From positions 62,001 through 126,000 of the forward strand of contig CAJNDS010002369.1 in assembly GCA_905221605.1 (NCBI GenBank): a stretch of DNA of 64,000 bases, written 5' to 3'. Each line of letters begins with the position of its first letter. The first letter of the stretch is position 1. Shown here in pieces: positions 25,191 to 36,539 of the stretch. The notes beneath the pieces were generated by a model, which did no database searches, was not told where the DNA came from, and was given only the letters and a program-made list of their open reading frames with translations. The position numbers and the translations under genes were made by a program. The stretch comes from Symbiodinium natans. Taxonomy: Eukaryota; Sar; Dinophyceae; Suessiales; Symbiodiniaceae.

Positions 25191-26568
25191 CGGTGGGGCG
25201 CATGTCCTTTACTCCCAACAGAAGCGCCCCAGGGGAAAAGCATGTGCAAATATGTGCAAACACTGGCAGGGAATACTATACAGCCCCCAAAGTCCACGGG
25301 AGCACTTTCACACCATGCCCGTGACTGCCCGTGCCTGGGAAGCTGGCGCTGCTTGCAGCGACTGTGAAGGCATCTCCGCATCTGGACAGCCCGTGACAGC
25401 CCGTGACAGCCCTTCTCGCCTACGCCATGGTGACTCCAGTATACGCCACATCAGTCGCACCTGAAAGTCCCTCGTGCTTCGTCTCTGGCTTCCTGTCCGG
25501 CAGTCCTCGGAAGCTACGGTTGAACTGCTGGAAGCTGCCTTTTTGGACTTGTCTGTTTCCTTGTATGTTTCCAAGCTTGTGAGATCCCTGAGTGATGTGT
25601 TCTGTGTTCTCTGTCTGAGTGATGTGTTCTCTCGTTCTCTGAGCTCGTGACGTAACAACTCCCAAAGTGCCTTTTCAGCTGCCACATCCTGCGATGCGAT
25701 GCAGACGCAGGACGACAACGAAGCTAATCTGCAACGAGGCTGCATGTCATGCTCAAGGTGGGGATGGGGGCAAAGCTCTTGCTGACTCCAGCGACTCTAG
25801 CGGCTCCTGCGCATGTTTCATGGACACGCCATTCGCCTCTGGGCACAGAGACAAGATGAGACAAGGCAACCGCAGCTTGGTAAAGCTAGATCTTAACATC
25901 TGACATAGAACATATACCTACGCAAGCGCAACTCTTAACTTGCGGCCCCACAAATCCTGTGCCTCTGGGAGTGACCGTCCGCCCACCACGCATCTCCTGA
26001 GGACCATCGACCAACAAAAGATGTCTGTAAAGCAACTTTCAGCTCAGACAGCGACATCCGGACTTCGCCAGAAGTTTCCTCTGCCTCAGCATGCCAAACG
26101 AAAACCGAAATCGGCAAAGTTGCGCTACAACCGGAGGCCTTCCGTCCACGTGAAGCTTTGGTTCATAATCCGGATTATGAAAAACCTGATAGGAGCCACG
26201 AACCCGAACGCGGACACAGGTCACGAGAAACCACGACGCGAAGATGCAAGACTGAGACACCAAACATGACATGACGAAAACACGACGTGACGACATGACG
26301 GGAAACACGGCACGAAAACACGACAAAAAGGGACTACACGAACAATCACGAACACCCGTGGAGACACGACTTGCGATCTGCGGCTGGCAGATCATAGCAT
26401 ACATACACCATCATACACCGTTGACCTTTCCGGGTACTTACTATATTGATGCATCTTGAGAAAACCGTCATGTAAACAGAAGGCGGTCTCACCAAGTCAC
26501 CGAGCCCCGAGCTGGCACCGCCTCGAAGCGCACCTTTACACCTTGCCTGAAAAAAGGTGCTCTCTTAC

Positions 26569-27031
26569 GTGCTCTTTTGCTTTGCTCTTCGCCCCTCTTC
26601 TGGCGACGGAAAGCAGGATGCCTCCGGCAGTAGTCCAGCAGACGCTTGCGTCCTTCTCCTTCTGGCAGCTTGTCGAATTCCGGCACGTCCTCAACCAACC
26701 TCAGGAAAGTCACATCAGTCACCAAGAAATGACTCAGACTGCGAAGGCATTGTCTGCTACATGCCAAAGTACAAGTCAGGAAGCTGCTCACCGCTTTCAA
26801 GCCCAACTTCCTGCTTCTCTGCTGATTGGAGGTGATCATGCCAAGCCCTGGACCACAGGCAACTGGCATGCTGTACTCAAGCGAGTAGCGTCGCGAGCCT
26901 TATTTTCTCCGTCACCTGGCTTTTGGGAAGCTCGAAGTCCTGCTCAGATCTGCTTGCTTTTGCTGCTTCTTTTTGACTCTGCCGCTCGACTTGAGCACAT
27001 CCTTGGCGAACACTGCCCAGGTCTCATCCAT
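26569..27031 (-). CDS. 5' end of an unidentified gene (start codon plus two exons)
   Basis: A start codon at 27031 opens exon 1 (27031-26916; MDETWAVFAKDVLKSSGRVK, then a KKKQQKQ-rich stretch), ending at a GT donor (GCCAG|GTGAC). Exon 2 (26699-26569) follows acceptor CCTGAG in the correct phase (2 to 1) and reads LVEDVPEFDKLPEGEGRKRL, then LDYCRRHPAFRRQKRG, ending at a GTAAGA donor. The protein would be soluble and very basic. The second exon faintly recalls FF-type domains (acidic start, then R..L..Y...P.F), but I would not assign it. Downstream exons toward 25 kb were not recognised. An AG 9 nt before the ATG could serve as a trans-splice acceptor. Confidence 0.6.
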
Positions 27032-27314
27032 GTCGCCACCTGTGCGCGAAACATCGGTGAACCCTGATGTTCCTGATCACTGTGCAATACAGGAATGGGC
27101 AGTTGCGGCCTGTGTCCAACAGCACCGCCGCAATCAACGCCTCACAGAATACTCTTTGATCCAGCTGTGCTGTGAGAACTTCAAGCACAGTGCTGATGAC
27201 ACATGAGGGAAGTAAGGTTGGGCTAAGCCACTTCGTTGCACACATTGGCTACACTTCTGCTTTTTCTTGTGGAGCACTGGTGCTCTCAGGTACTCCTTGG
27301 CCTTCGCTTTGCAG

Positions 27315-27413
27315 GACAGCCTGGGCCTAAGAACGCGCCTTTTGGATGAAATCGAACAAAATCTCTTGCAAAGCATGTGGAAGGCGTACCAGAAGCAGAC
27401 TGTGAATTTCAAG
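27315..27413 (+). CDS. Candidate internal exon on the plus strand
   Basis: A pyrimidine-rich acceptor (CTTCGCTTTGCAG) is followed by 33 open codons (DSLGLRTRLLDEIEQNLLQS, then MWKAYQKQTVNFK) and a GT donor (TTCAAG|GTGGGC). Third codon positions are GC-rich, as in the confident exons. The peptide would form an amphipathic helix. It lies just upstream of the minus-strand gene starting at 27031, so it would belong to a divergently oriented gene. No partner exon was identified. Confidence 0.42.
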
Positions 27414-28940
27414 GTGGGCTATCAGCTGATGGCAGCTGACAACTGGCTGCTCAACAGATGACGCCATTTGAGCACCACCCAGTTTCGGAGAGCGAGTGTA
27501 CACCCATGATTAAGTCCGTTTCCTGCTCGCCGAGGACTGCTGTGCTCAAATCTTCTGCTGCGCTGCAGCAGGACGTTCGTGAACTGATGCTCGTTCCATT
27601 CGGACCGAGCAGAGAAATTCTTCTACGGCCTGAGACCGCGACGCAGCAGCACCTGACATCACGTGTAAACAGCTACAGCCACTGGAGCTCAATTTGGCAT
27701 CCGGTTCAGATCAATCTGCAAGCAGTCAAATCTGAAACACGATGGATCACGGACCACTCAGCCGTACTCACCTAAACAGCTGAAGATGACTGACTGCCAC
27801 AGCATCCAAACTGCCAGATCCTTCCTGCGGCTCCATTTACGTACAGCTTCATGCCTCATTGCGCTGAATTGTTGGGTTCTTGCTAGAGTAAGGATGAACA
27901 ATTCTTAACAATTCTGTAGGCAAAGGGAGCCACAGAAGCCTGCATTTTCGCATTTTCGTGAGTTCTCGTTCTGTCCGCTGCGACATAGAAGGATTTGGGG
28001 GTGAAGGGCTCGATTGAAGGTCGGTGCTCGTTGCTTAAAGGGTTTCAGGGTTCTAAGTTCTAAATTTTACGGTGTGCGGTGCGGGCGTACGGTTTGCAAA
28101 TATCTTCCCAGGATGGGAGCGGCACTAGGCGATGCCCATTGGTGAAAGCGTACCTTGGATGACATCTGCTCCAGGTCACGCATGTCTCGCAAAAAAGACG
28201 GGCGGAAGCAGTGATGAACCGACTGGTCTACTCACATGGCAACTCACCCTAGTGCTCACAGAAGCCTTGGAACGTCATTGCGAAATGCCCATGATATGCG
28301 CCCGAGAAATCGCAGCGGTAGCATGCGGTAGCGTCAACTGTGCCAGTGCAGCCAGCGCACAGGTCATGCCATCGATTCCCTGGCACACATGTGCTGCTAG
28401 GTAGTATCTTCTTGCTCTGCTTTCTGGCTACCAGCTCGTGCCAGCATGAGACTCGTATATGTTGTACACAGCAACTGAGGCCTGAGTCTGGAGCTTGCGG
28501 CTGATGTTTTGGGGGTCTGGGGGTCCAGGCTGTACTGCCCTAAGAACCTCAGAAACAAACCTGATGAACTGGCTCTGAGGTGCCCAAGCCTTTCGGAAGC
28601 CAAACAAATTCTGCACTGTCCCTTAGCCTTAATGGCCTTAATGTTTTGGAGGCCAGGGAACACACAATGTTTCACCGGCACTGGGCCTCAACAGCTCTAC
28701 TGTACATGGGTCCAGGTCCTGACTGACGCCTAAACCTCGACCTGCTGGGTCACCGAGTGTGTCTCGCTTTGCGATAGTCCGCGTGACAGATTGCAGAAAC
28801 CCTCGACCCTAGAAGCACCAGGACACAGCTTCTGATATTATTGTTCTCACATGTTCGGAGCTGACGAAGCGCAAGCTTGGCACGACATGCCCCATTTTAT
28901 GTTACGCTAAACACGGTCAAACTCGGTAATTGACCACGAG
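27414..28940. other. Unassigned sequence
   Basis: No recognised gene. Two weak coding-like stretches lie on the plus strand (about 27.56-27.77 kb after a CTGCAGCAG acceptor, and about 28.21-28.40 kb). Degenerate TTTAGGG-like words occur near 28.0-28.06 kb. Confidence 0.4.
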
Positions 28941-28941
28941 C

Positions 28942-28968
28942 CCATTTTGGCTCCCATTTTGGCCCAAT
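28942..28968 (+). other. Tandem relict of the dinoflagellate spliced leader
   Basis: CCATTTTGGCTC (28942-28953) is followed directly by CCATTTTGGCCCAAT (28954-28968). The 3' part of the 22-nt dinoflagellate spliced leader is CCATTTTGGCTCAAG. The first copy matches it over 12 of 12 bases before losing AAG; the second matches 13 of 15. Tandem truncated leaders are the known signature of genes copied back into the genome from trans-spliced mRNA. An ATG follows 34 bp downstream on the same strand. Confidence 0.75.
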
Positions 28969-29002
28969 AAACCTGCTTAGAGGACTCGCAACCCCGAAAG
29001 GA

Positions 29003-29125
29003 ATGTCCAAAGCTTGCGAGCAAAGGCCTGTCTCGCCCGGGAAAGAGATATCTCATTCTCATCCCGAGCTCGTAGAAGCGCTTCGCCGAGCAATCCGATC
29101 GCAGAGTCCGACGACAGTGATGACA
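29003..29125 (+). CDS. Candidate first exon behind the relict spliced leader
   Basis: The first ATG downstream of the relict spliced leader opens 41 codons (MSKACEQRPVSPGKEISHSH, then PELVEALRRAIRSQSPTT) ending exactly at a consensus GT donor (ATGACA|GTGAGT). The position of the leader remnant, a short 5' leader and a strong donor all fit a plus-strand gene start. The protein is not recognised. A downstream plus-strand stretch near 29.23-29.32 kb (SALSESKLDLESC) could be the next exon. A minus-strand frame over the same DNA is the main alternative. Confidence 0.4.
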
Positions 29126-29129
29126 GTGA

Positions 29130-32100
29130 GTGCCTGCTTCCAGGTGAAGGGACCTGCAGCTTGCGCGTGCTTCCCTTGACCCGGTAGCAATGAAGAACCC
29201 CTGCGTTTCTTACATTCAACGACACGATGACTCTTGTCACTGAGTCCGCCGCACTGTCAGCACTGTCGGAATCCAAGCTCGACCTCGAAAGCTGCCGATC
29301 GAGAGGCGGCTCCTCAGGACGCTTCTACAGTCATGCGTGGGCTAGCAGGCTAGCTACATCGGCTACCGGCCCGATATTAGGCCCTTCCAGTTATGCTTCA
29401 ACATCCTTTATGAAAGATGCCGGAGGACAGTCTCATCGGGTGTAACCCACCAGGAGGCAAAAGCTGCAATGGAGTTGGCCTTAGTGTTCGGATTCTTCGC
29501 TCGAGAGTTGAAAAGCTTTGAAGGGCTCCTGATAAGGCCCTCATGATAAGGGGGCAAGGGGATTTTGCTCTCTGATTTCTGCCATGAGCATGTTCTGCGC
29601 TTCCTGCCCATGCCTGCCACATCTGCCTGTCCTTCATTGCAATCAAGTTTCAGTCGACACGGAAAGAGTGCGAGCTCTTTGGAGAAAGGACTTTTCGTCC
29701 ACCTGATCCGTGAGAGGTGTCTCCGCTGTTGCTTCAGAGAGACTCCCTCTCTCTTCCATCACCTCAGGTCTTGGCAAGGGATGATTTTCTGTAACTGTAG
29801 GCTAGATTTCTAGATTTAATGCCGAAGTTGCCAAATTCTTGACTTCAAGTACTCGAAGCTTGAGTTCTGAGCCACCCACTGCTTCCAGGCGCTGTGCAAA
29901 GATCTGCATGGACTGACGTTGCCACTGCCGTCTTTCTCTTGTCGCCCGCGCTCTTCGTATAGCGGGAAACGTCGGCTCGCTGCAGCTGGATGCCTGGGAC
30001 TCGAATTCCTCAGACCAGCGGCATGCACATGCGTGCTCGGAGGTCTTCTATGCACACTGGACATTCTGGCACGCTCCGGTTGCAAAGATGGTGCCTTCTG
30101 CGGCTTCGTCGGTGCCCCATCCTCTTCCCTTTCTGCGTGCGATCTTGCCGATCTTGCCTCCATGGGGCTCTGGAGGTCCTGAAACCAGGTGGAAACACAA
30201 TGACCGTCTGATGGGCCAGTGCAAAGTCTGCTCAATGGACTCTCTTCCGGCCTCAAAAGCGTGGTACCCGCCCTCTTGCCTCTTCTGGGACAAACAAAGC
30301 GATGCGATTTGGTGATAAACATGACCCATCCAATTTGTGCCTGGGAGACAATGGCCGAATGGTCAACATGGACCACGGCCTTCCACACCAGACTCTGCTG
30401 TGCAGAATTGCCCAGCCCTTCCCTTCCCATCCCTCTTCAAGAGCAAGGCTCCTGGCCTGAGTGCGGCCGCCGGCCATGGAAAACTACAGGCGCTTTGAGC
30501 AGATGAACTTAAGCTTTTAGCTTGAATAGGGCTTTTGGTGATTCGTTGTTGACATGTGGCCCGCGTGCGTCGTGTTTCGCAAAGCATTGCAGTATACAGT
30601 ACTGCGGCCAGCATCACCAGAAAGATAAGGATCGTCGGATAGCATCCTCCACCACTCTTTGTTTACAGGACACCTGTGCACCCCTTACGCAAGCCTCTTG
30701 AGCCACCTCGGGTCAGCACATGTAACCTTCAAGACACATGCGCATGTTGCAAAGGGACGACCCAAACTAGCCTCGTAGCTGTCCGCAACGAATTTGAGTC
30801 GGCTAGGTAAAGCTTGGGCCTGAGGATCGACAAGATGACTCAAGAAACATCCAAGAAGGCAGACGGCAACCGCTGCACCGCTTGTGCCTCACTTGCCTGG
30901 CCGATGACGTAGTCAGTCCCCGCCTGACACTGCCCCCCTGTGTCACACTGTGTCACATGTGCGGCCATTTGCGCCACAGAGATCCGGGCAACGTGCCTCG
31001 CTGGCCAAAACAGTCTCCACATAGCCCGGCAGGAGCGCTCTCTGTGGTGACTGCTCGGGAAAGAACACAGATGCGAGACTTTGCGCCTGCACACACGGCA
31101 GATCCGACAGGCCATCTGCCATATCTCCAACAAATAACAACATCTGAATGCCGCGAAATGGATTCTTTGCGGGCCTGGCCGAACCGCCGGATCAGCTTCC
31201 GCGAGAGGTAACTGTTGCAAACGAAGGCATGCAGGGTCTCCGACCTCACTCTTGCGCAATACAGTAGTCTTTTGAGAAGACGATCTCGACAAACAGGAGC
31301 CGGCAATTTTCCCTCGTCAAAGTCTGGATATTCCTTGCAGCACTTGGCCAGGCTGGTTGTCGAGAACTGCTGATGCTTGACGCACTTTGCTTCGCCCAGA
31401 TGCCTGCATAATGTGGCAGCACACAGCCACCTTTCGCAGTTGAACAGGATTGAATAGCTGTAGACATAGAGGCGGAATAGAAGCCATATGAACCCATGGG
31501 AGCGACACAATGTACAGATGCTTTGACACTTTGCCTAACATGAGCAGTACTTACAATGTCCCAGCGGGGCTGGCCAGAAGCACCGCATCGCCCAGGAACT
31601 CCAATCGCTGGAAGCCATTGCGTCGTGCCCCCGTCACTTCCGCCCGCAGTGTGCGCAGCAGCGTTCGGTTTCCTTGCACCAACATGGATCATGAGGGCAC
31701 ATATGAGGGCCATCAAGGGCCATCTGGGCGCAGATGCGCGTTCAACACTTCGTACATGTTCTGAAATCAAGATGTCTGTTAACTTGATGATTTAGTTTCC
31801 TCAAGTAGACGTCGGCCAAACTTCCAACCGCGATAGCCAAACTAGCCAAACTCCTCTGAGGCTTTGCAAGCAAGCGACGAAAGCGATATCCTCAGCTCTT
31901 TTCTATCTTTTCACAGCTTCTGGCCCGCTGCCGAATGTTGGAGAATGCAGTCTGCCGGTGCTGACGAGTTGCCAAATGCTTTCTCCACCTCCTCTGCGGC
32001 ATTGGCATCTGTTGTGTCCTGAGTTGGTTGCAGTTGCCGTGTGCAGATCCTTTTGTCACCTGGGTCTGTGAGTCTGTGAACTGGACCGGCACAGCACCGC

Positions 32101-33800
32101 GCAAATGCAGCTCGGCCAAAACTGCATCCTGCAGAGAGCACGAAAAAGTTACCAAAGCCACAGAATCCATGTGTAATCGGTCAGGGACATACGGCCGGAT
32201 GCTTACGCAGAATTCCCTTGCAGGGGGTGATTGGGATGCCCAGCATGGCGCGAGAATGGGCTGTGTGGAGCCATGTGATGTATGTTCTTGTTCCTGAGGA
32301 AGTCCTTGAAGCTCGGCAGAAGAGGAGAAGAAAAGGCAGCCTGCCAGCAGTCTCAGTGTCTACTGAACCGGCGTTCAGACGTGGAACTAGCCTGGGTGTC
32401 CTCCTTGGCATCTGCCTCGCAGCGTATGGATGCTAAGCTTGTGCAAAAACAGCCTCCTGGATAAAAATTGGCTGGTTGCAACCCTTGGCCTGGACCCATC
32501 CCAAACAGCCAACGTTCATTGAAATGGCCAGGCCTCAACCTACCAAAAACAGCCAAACCATGGGCAACCAAACCTGAATAATTACCAACCAGCCTCAACC
32601 AAAATTCCAGATTCCGTCATGTGAAGGGTTCATCGTGCCTTAGTGAGCCCTCAAGAACCTCAAGCCGTAGGCCCTAGACCCTATGCACACAACCCCAAAG
32701 CCCAGCAACCTATAGCTCTAGCAATTCAGGATTCATTCACGCTTTGCTGTGTTTAAGCTGCCTCTCCAGCCTACAGACCAGAGTCCCTCATTAACTAGGC
32801 GTCTAGGGCTTATAGGGTTTTAAGGCTGAAAAGTCTCAGGGTGAAGGCTTCGGGTTCTTTGCTTGGGTCTTTCATGTTGCTGCTTGTTGCTGGGCATTGG
32901 GGTTGTGTGCATAAGGTCTGGGGCTTAGAGTTTCAGGTTCCTTAGGGCTCACAGTTTAAAGCACGACGAACTTCACATGAAGGACAAAGATCTAGAATTT
33001 TGGTTGAGGGTGATTGGTATTTAGGATTGGTTGCGCATGGTTTAGCCATCCTTCAACCCCACACGAAATTAAGGTCAGGTCGCGTGACTTAGTTTGGATC
33101 CGCTATTTTAAGGGTGAGCTCGCTAGAAAACGCCCCAGGATTGATGAAGTCCGGGCGCGAGAGAACCCAAGCTTTGAAGTCGAGCAGCGGTGCTCGGGCC
33201 GTTCTGCACCAAGACCCGAAATATCTTCCTTCAGGGAACCCAACCGACACCACTCGCTTCTTTGAATCATCGCGTGCTGCTCGCTGCTTTAAGGTGCGGG
33301 TTCTAATTGCACTGGAGGTACGCCAAAAAGGATGGCTAAGCAAATCCAAGCTTCCAGCAGGCATCCATTCCACTGCCCATGGAAACCATGCTGCGAGCGT
33401 CCGTTGGCTCCGCCATCTCCCTGTTTAGTGATAGCCCTTGACCGAAAGATTCTTCGAATGTGGGGTTTGAGTTTTGAAGCTTCGGGTTCTCCTGTTCAGC
33501 CCTGGAGTGCTAGCTCATTGGTCCATGGCCATTGGCCATCCGAAGTTCCGGCAGGGCGGCTGATGTTGAGGGTTCTTTGAGTCATCTTAAGCAGCCCAGC
33601 AGTCTATAGGTATGTACACGTTGTTGTCCCTTTTGATTAAGCTTGGAGGAGGGGAGGTGGATGCCACCCCCTTCACCTTCCCCCTTGTTTCAACCTTAAG
33701 CCGTGCTCCCTGCATCCCATGGGGCGGCGAACCCTCCTGGGATGCTGGCTCCGTCAAAGCCCCACTCGTGCAGCTGAAGACCGCTCCCAAGGCAGCCTGC
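29130..33800. other. Unassigned stretch with competing open frames
   Basis: A 204-codon minus-strand frame (29816-30430) has a disordered, Arg/Ser/Pro-rich C-terminal half ending SAWKQWVAQNSSFEYLKS; a plus-strand frame at 30.22-30.45 kb (SLLNGLSSGLKSVVPALLPL) overlaps it and I cannot choose between them. Minus-strand frames at 30.95-31.77 kb overlap in three frames and none is recognised. Around 32.6-33.0 kb there are scattered degenerate CCCTAAA/TTTAGGG-like words. Confidence 0.35.
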
Positions 33801-33806
33801 AAAATG

Positions 33807-33915
33807 GGAGGGAGGGGGGGGGAGGAGGAGAGGAGGAGGAGAGGAGGAGGAGAGGAGGAGGAGAGGAGGAGGGGAGGAGGAGAGGAGGAGGAGAGGAGGA
33901 GGAGAGGAGGAGGAG
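33807..33915. repeat. Purine tract (GGAGGA)n
   Basis: About 110 bp of GGA/GAGGAG repeats on the plus strand, giving Glu/Gly/Arg- and Pro/Ser-rich artefact frames. Triplex-forming polypurine composition. Confidence 0.97.
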
Positions 33916-33980
33916 GGGAGAAGCCGAAGATCATTGCTCGATGCATGAACTTCTCGCAAGGAGGGGGATGTGGAACTCAC

Positions 33981-34028
33981 CAGGAGCTTTTTCCACAACT
34001 TGTCAATGAGCTTGGATTCATATTCAAA
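33981..34028 (-). CDS. Short internal exon, protein not recognised
   Basis: Acceptor TGACCTGAG, then 16 codons (FEYESKLIDKLWKKLL) and a consensus GT donor (CTCCTG|GTGAGT). It is the same size and style as the confident exons. A further possible exon of the same gene starts at 34353 after GCGTTGCCAG (AQDPIVKAAPESGATEGQHC). The function is unknown; the charged amphipathic sequence suggests a helix. Confidence 0.45.
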
Positions 34029-34439
34029 CTCAGGTCATCTCACCACTTGCAAACCGAATACAGCTTCTTGGCTCGGTCGCCACTGTTGCCGGCACCAGTG
34101 GCAAAATTCAAGCAGCGATAGCAGGATTGACAAGACCTACTTGGGGTCCAGGTTTCCCGCTATTGGTAGCAGACGTGTTTGCACCTCCACTGCATCTGCT
34201 GCAACCTGCAGGTGGCGTCACTGTGGGAATGCAGGCTATGTAGAACTACGTAGTCTTGCCACATCTTGCCCAAACATAGAGCGGCTGTTCGCTGCAATGC
34301 TGGCCTTCTGTGGCACCCGATTCTGGCGCAGCTTTGACAATCGGGTCTTGGGCCTGGCAACGCAGGCAAAGGATGGCAAAAGGAATACAGGCAGTTCTTG
34401 CGTTTTTGCCAAGTTTATCCCAGCAGCCTGAAGCCGTGG

Positions 34440-35345
34440 AGCAGAAGGAAGGAGCCCACATTTATCGTCTTCTCGTTCACCTGTCGATATGGCTTTTAGA
34501 AGTCTAGGTCTGCAATAGTCTACTTAAGAGTTGTCCCGCTCACAAATCTGCTCACAGGAGTTGGACAGCCTTGCGGAGCCACTTGTTCGTTTCGCACCAC
34601 TGTGCCACGGATGACAGTTGACCCTGAGGTGGAGAGGGGCCAAAGGTACAAAAAAAAGAGACAGATAGGCACAACATCAAAACACAGCATCACAAGAAAC
34701 AAAGGTTTCAACCTCGTTGGCTCGAGGCAGCGCAGCTGCTGCATGTGCGCAAGCCATCAACTTCAACACCTGCTAGACGTGAAGGGCATTGAACAGGGCC
34801 TGCGATTCATAGCTGCGTGCTCTCTGAGACTGGCGCGGCATCACCCATCAGCTCCATGCGTTCGTAACAGAACCGTCTCGTCCCCGGTGGATGGAACGGA
34901 AGCGACAACACCTACTGATGCTCCATGCACCACACGGGCAGAAGGTTTGCACTGGATTCTTCCCCTTGCTCTCTTCTCCTGCCTGTGAATGCGTCATCGC
35001 TTCCCCAAGAGCAGATGGCAACGCCATCTGGAGCAAGCCATCGCAGCGTTGCGTCATCTCCTGCCATGCTCACGAAGATGCTACAGGCCTGCAGTCCACT
35101 GCAGCATCCGTCCCGTTTCGATTTTGCGGTGCCTGCATCAAGGCTACAAACTCGAGCCGCCAGAGCCTCGGAGAGTTCGATAGTGGGAGTGAGTAAGGTG
35201 TATGGTTTATTGACTTATTGACATAGGCAGCTTCTAGGGTGCTCCATGGGCTTTTGAGCGCATCTGAGCAGGGAGCAGACTTGGTAAGTAGCGAAGCACT
35301 TGTACATGACCATGGGTCAGCGGCATCAGCTCACATTCCTCAGCC
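34440..35345. other. Unassigned sequence
   Basis: No conserved motif seen. Short frames on both strands without matching splice signals. Confidence 0.35.
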
Positions 35346-35549
35346 TCAACACATCCCAAAGCCTTCACAGAGCACTATACGCGTACCAACATCAGGTCGC
35401 CACCGTGCCTTGAACTCCAATTCTTTCTTCTCTTCCTTCAAATTTCGTTCCACCTTCGTGAAAGTTGGCGCCTCGCCAAGCCACGACACTGATGCGGCGC
35501 ATGTATCACGCACATGGTCGCCCATCTCGGGCCCCTGCAATTCCAGCAT
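35346..35549 (-). CDS. Candidate coding exon, protein not recognised
   Basis: A 67-codon minus-strand frame with protein-like composition (LELQGPEMGDHVRDTCAASV, then TFTKVERNLKEEKKELEFKA) ending at a stop just after FGMC. It lies immediately right of the unassigned stretch and left of the repeat complex. If real it could be a C-terminal exon. No domain was recognised. Confidence 0.35.
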   Translation of the reverse strand: MLELQGPEMGDHVRDTCAASVSWLGEAPTFTKVERNLKEEKKELEFKARWRPDVGTRIVLCEGFGMC

Positions 35550-35689
35550 TCACGGCTGCCTCAGAGAGCTTGTGTTAGACTTCTAGGCTCGACACGGAGG
35601 CTTTCCTCAAGCTGCCCAAACCCTAAGAACCGTAGTGCTTACGCTGTGGAGATGTTGGGTTTCGAGAGACTATCGAGGGGTTGAACCCG

Positions 35690-35833
35690 CCCCACTACCC
35701 AGCAGTGGAAACCCCCTTGCCCACTTGTGGAAACTTGGTGGGAACCCATTACCACCTAGTGGAAACCACACCCAGTAGTGGAAACCCACTTCTCACTAAG
35801 TCGAAACCCGGGAAGGCCGCGAGTGGAGATCTA
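35690..35833. repeat. Palindromic-unit array, left part
   Basis: About five degenerate copies of a unit near CCACTACCCAGTAGTGGAAA followed by CC. Each unit is itself an inverted repeat (CCACTA and TAGTGG around a short CCCAG loop), so every copy can form a small hairpin. The array continues beyond the dispersed element at 36390. Confidence 0.85.
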
Positions 35834-36389
35834 TCCGCCGAGGCCTCGGGCCGGAGGTGTATAGGTTGTCAGAACAGGCACCCCCCTCCAAATCCTCCCC
35901 CCACACCCAAAGCCACTTTTTTCGGACCCCATTTTTTTGCCTCAAATGGGTACCCCTCCTGGGAAACCGGGGTCCGCAAGCGGACGGTTCGCCAGGACCA
36001 GAGGCAGTTGAAGCCCGTCCCAACCCCCCCCCCACCCCACCCCCCCCCAACCTCCGCCCCCCCCCCCCATTGGTGAGCGGTTTTTTTCGAGGCTCAACTG
36101 GTGTGAGCACGGCCGGGGGCGAGCCGAAGAGTCTAAGCTTGAACCGAAACCCTAAACCTAAACCCAAAAAAAAACCCTAAACCCCAAAGCGTGAACCTTG
36201 AGCCCTAAGCCCTCAATCCTAAACTAACCCTCAACCCTAAACCCCAAACCTTAAACCATAAACCCGGAACCCTAAACCCTAAACCCAACCCTTATTGCTT
36301 GGGGTCCGGCGACTTGGGCGCTGCGGAATCACCATGCTCACGCGGATGCGCTGGGCCGGGCCGAGGCGGGTCGCGTAGCGTTAAAATTA
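35834..36389 (+). mobile_element. Dispersed element, copy A (about 556 bp)
   Basis: Begins TCCGCCGAGGCCTCGGGCC, followed by a GGTTGT.AGAACAGGCA segment, then a TTTTTTTGCCT..AATGGGTACC segment, a C-rich tract (about 36.03-36.07 kb), a GAGCCGAAGAGTCTAAGCTT segment and a telomere-like CCCTAAA region (36.15-36.30 kb). It ends GGCCGAGGCGGGTCGCGTAG, CGTTAAAATTA. The two ends are imperfect inverted repeats around a shared CCGCC. Copies B and C share both ends and different subsets of the interior. It has no obvious coding capacity, so it would be non-autonomous. It interrupts the palindromic-unit array. Confidence 0.8.
36150..36296. repeat. Degenerate telomere-like (CCCTAAA) tract
   Basis: Many words of the form AACCCTAAA, CCCTAAACC and ACCCTCAACC, the complement of TTTAGGG, within element copy A. 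The units are too divergent to be an active telomere. Confidence 0.85.
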
Positions 36390-36535
36390 CCCGCTAGTTG
36401 AAATGCACTACCCAGTAGTGGCATCCCACTACCCAATAATCCACTCGTGATTCCACTACCCACTGGTGGAATCCAGTGGCCAGTAGAATCCCATTTCCCA
36501 CTAGTGGAAATCCCACTGCCCCTCTACCACTGTGC
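36390..36535. repeat. Palindromic-unit array, right part
   Basis: About six further copies of the same unit as at 35690-35833 (for example CACTACCCAGTAGTGG, CCACTACCCACTGGTGG, CCCACTAGTGGAAATCC). The spacing and palindromic core match the left part, which shows that element copy A lies within a once continuous array. Confidence 0.85.
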
Positions 36536-36539
36536 AAGG

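Larger units (their letters stand above)
20655..26560. other. Gene-poor stretch
   Basis: Upstream of the J domain I find no exon that would supply the start of the J-protein. The stretch holds the hairpin at 22.2 kb, the CA microsatellite and the G-rich tracts near 25.1 kb. Coding-like but unrecognised fragments on the minus strand include one near 23.85-24.19 kb and one near 25.63-25.68 kb (DVAAEKALWELLRHEL, after a CGCATCGCAG acceptor). Confidence 0.45.

Noticed and set aside
24893-25381. Gly-, Arg- and Pro-rich open frames
   Set aside because: They cross the G-rich low-complexity tract and have no independent coding support.
33587-34121. Glu/Arg/Gly-rich and Ser/Pro-rich frames up to 169 codons
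   Set aside because: They come from the GGAGGA purine tract.
35796-36180. Open frames sharing a peptide like CS.NLYT.GPRPRR in three places
   Set aside because: The shared peptide is the translation of the conserved left end of the dispersed elements (also near 51.58 and 54.28 kb), not a protein family.
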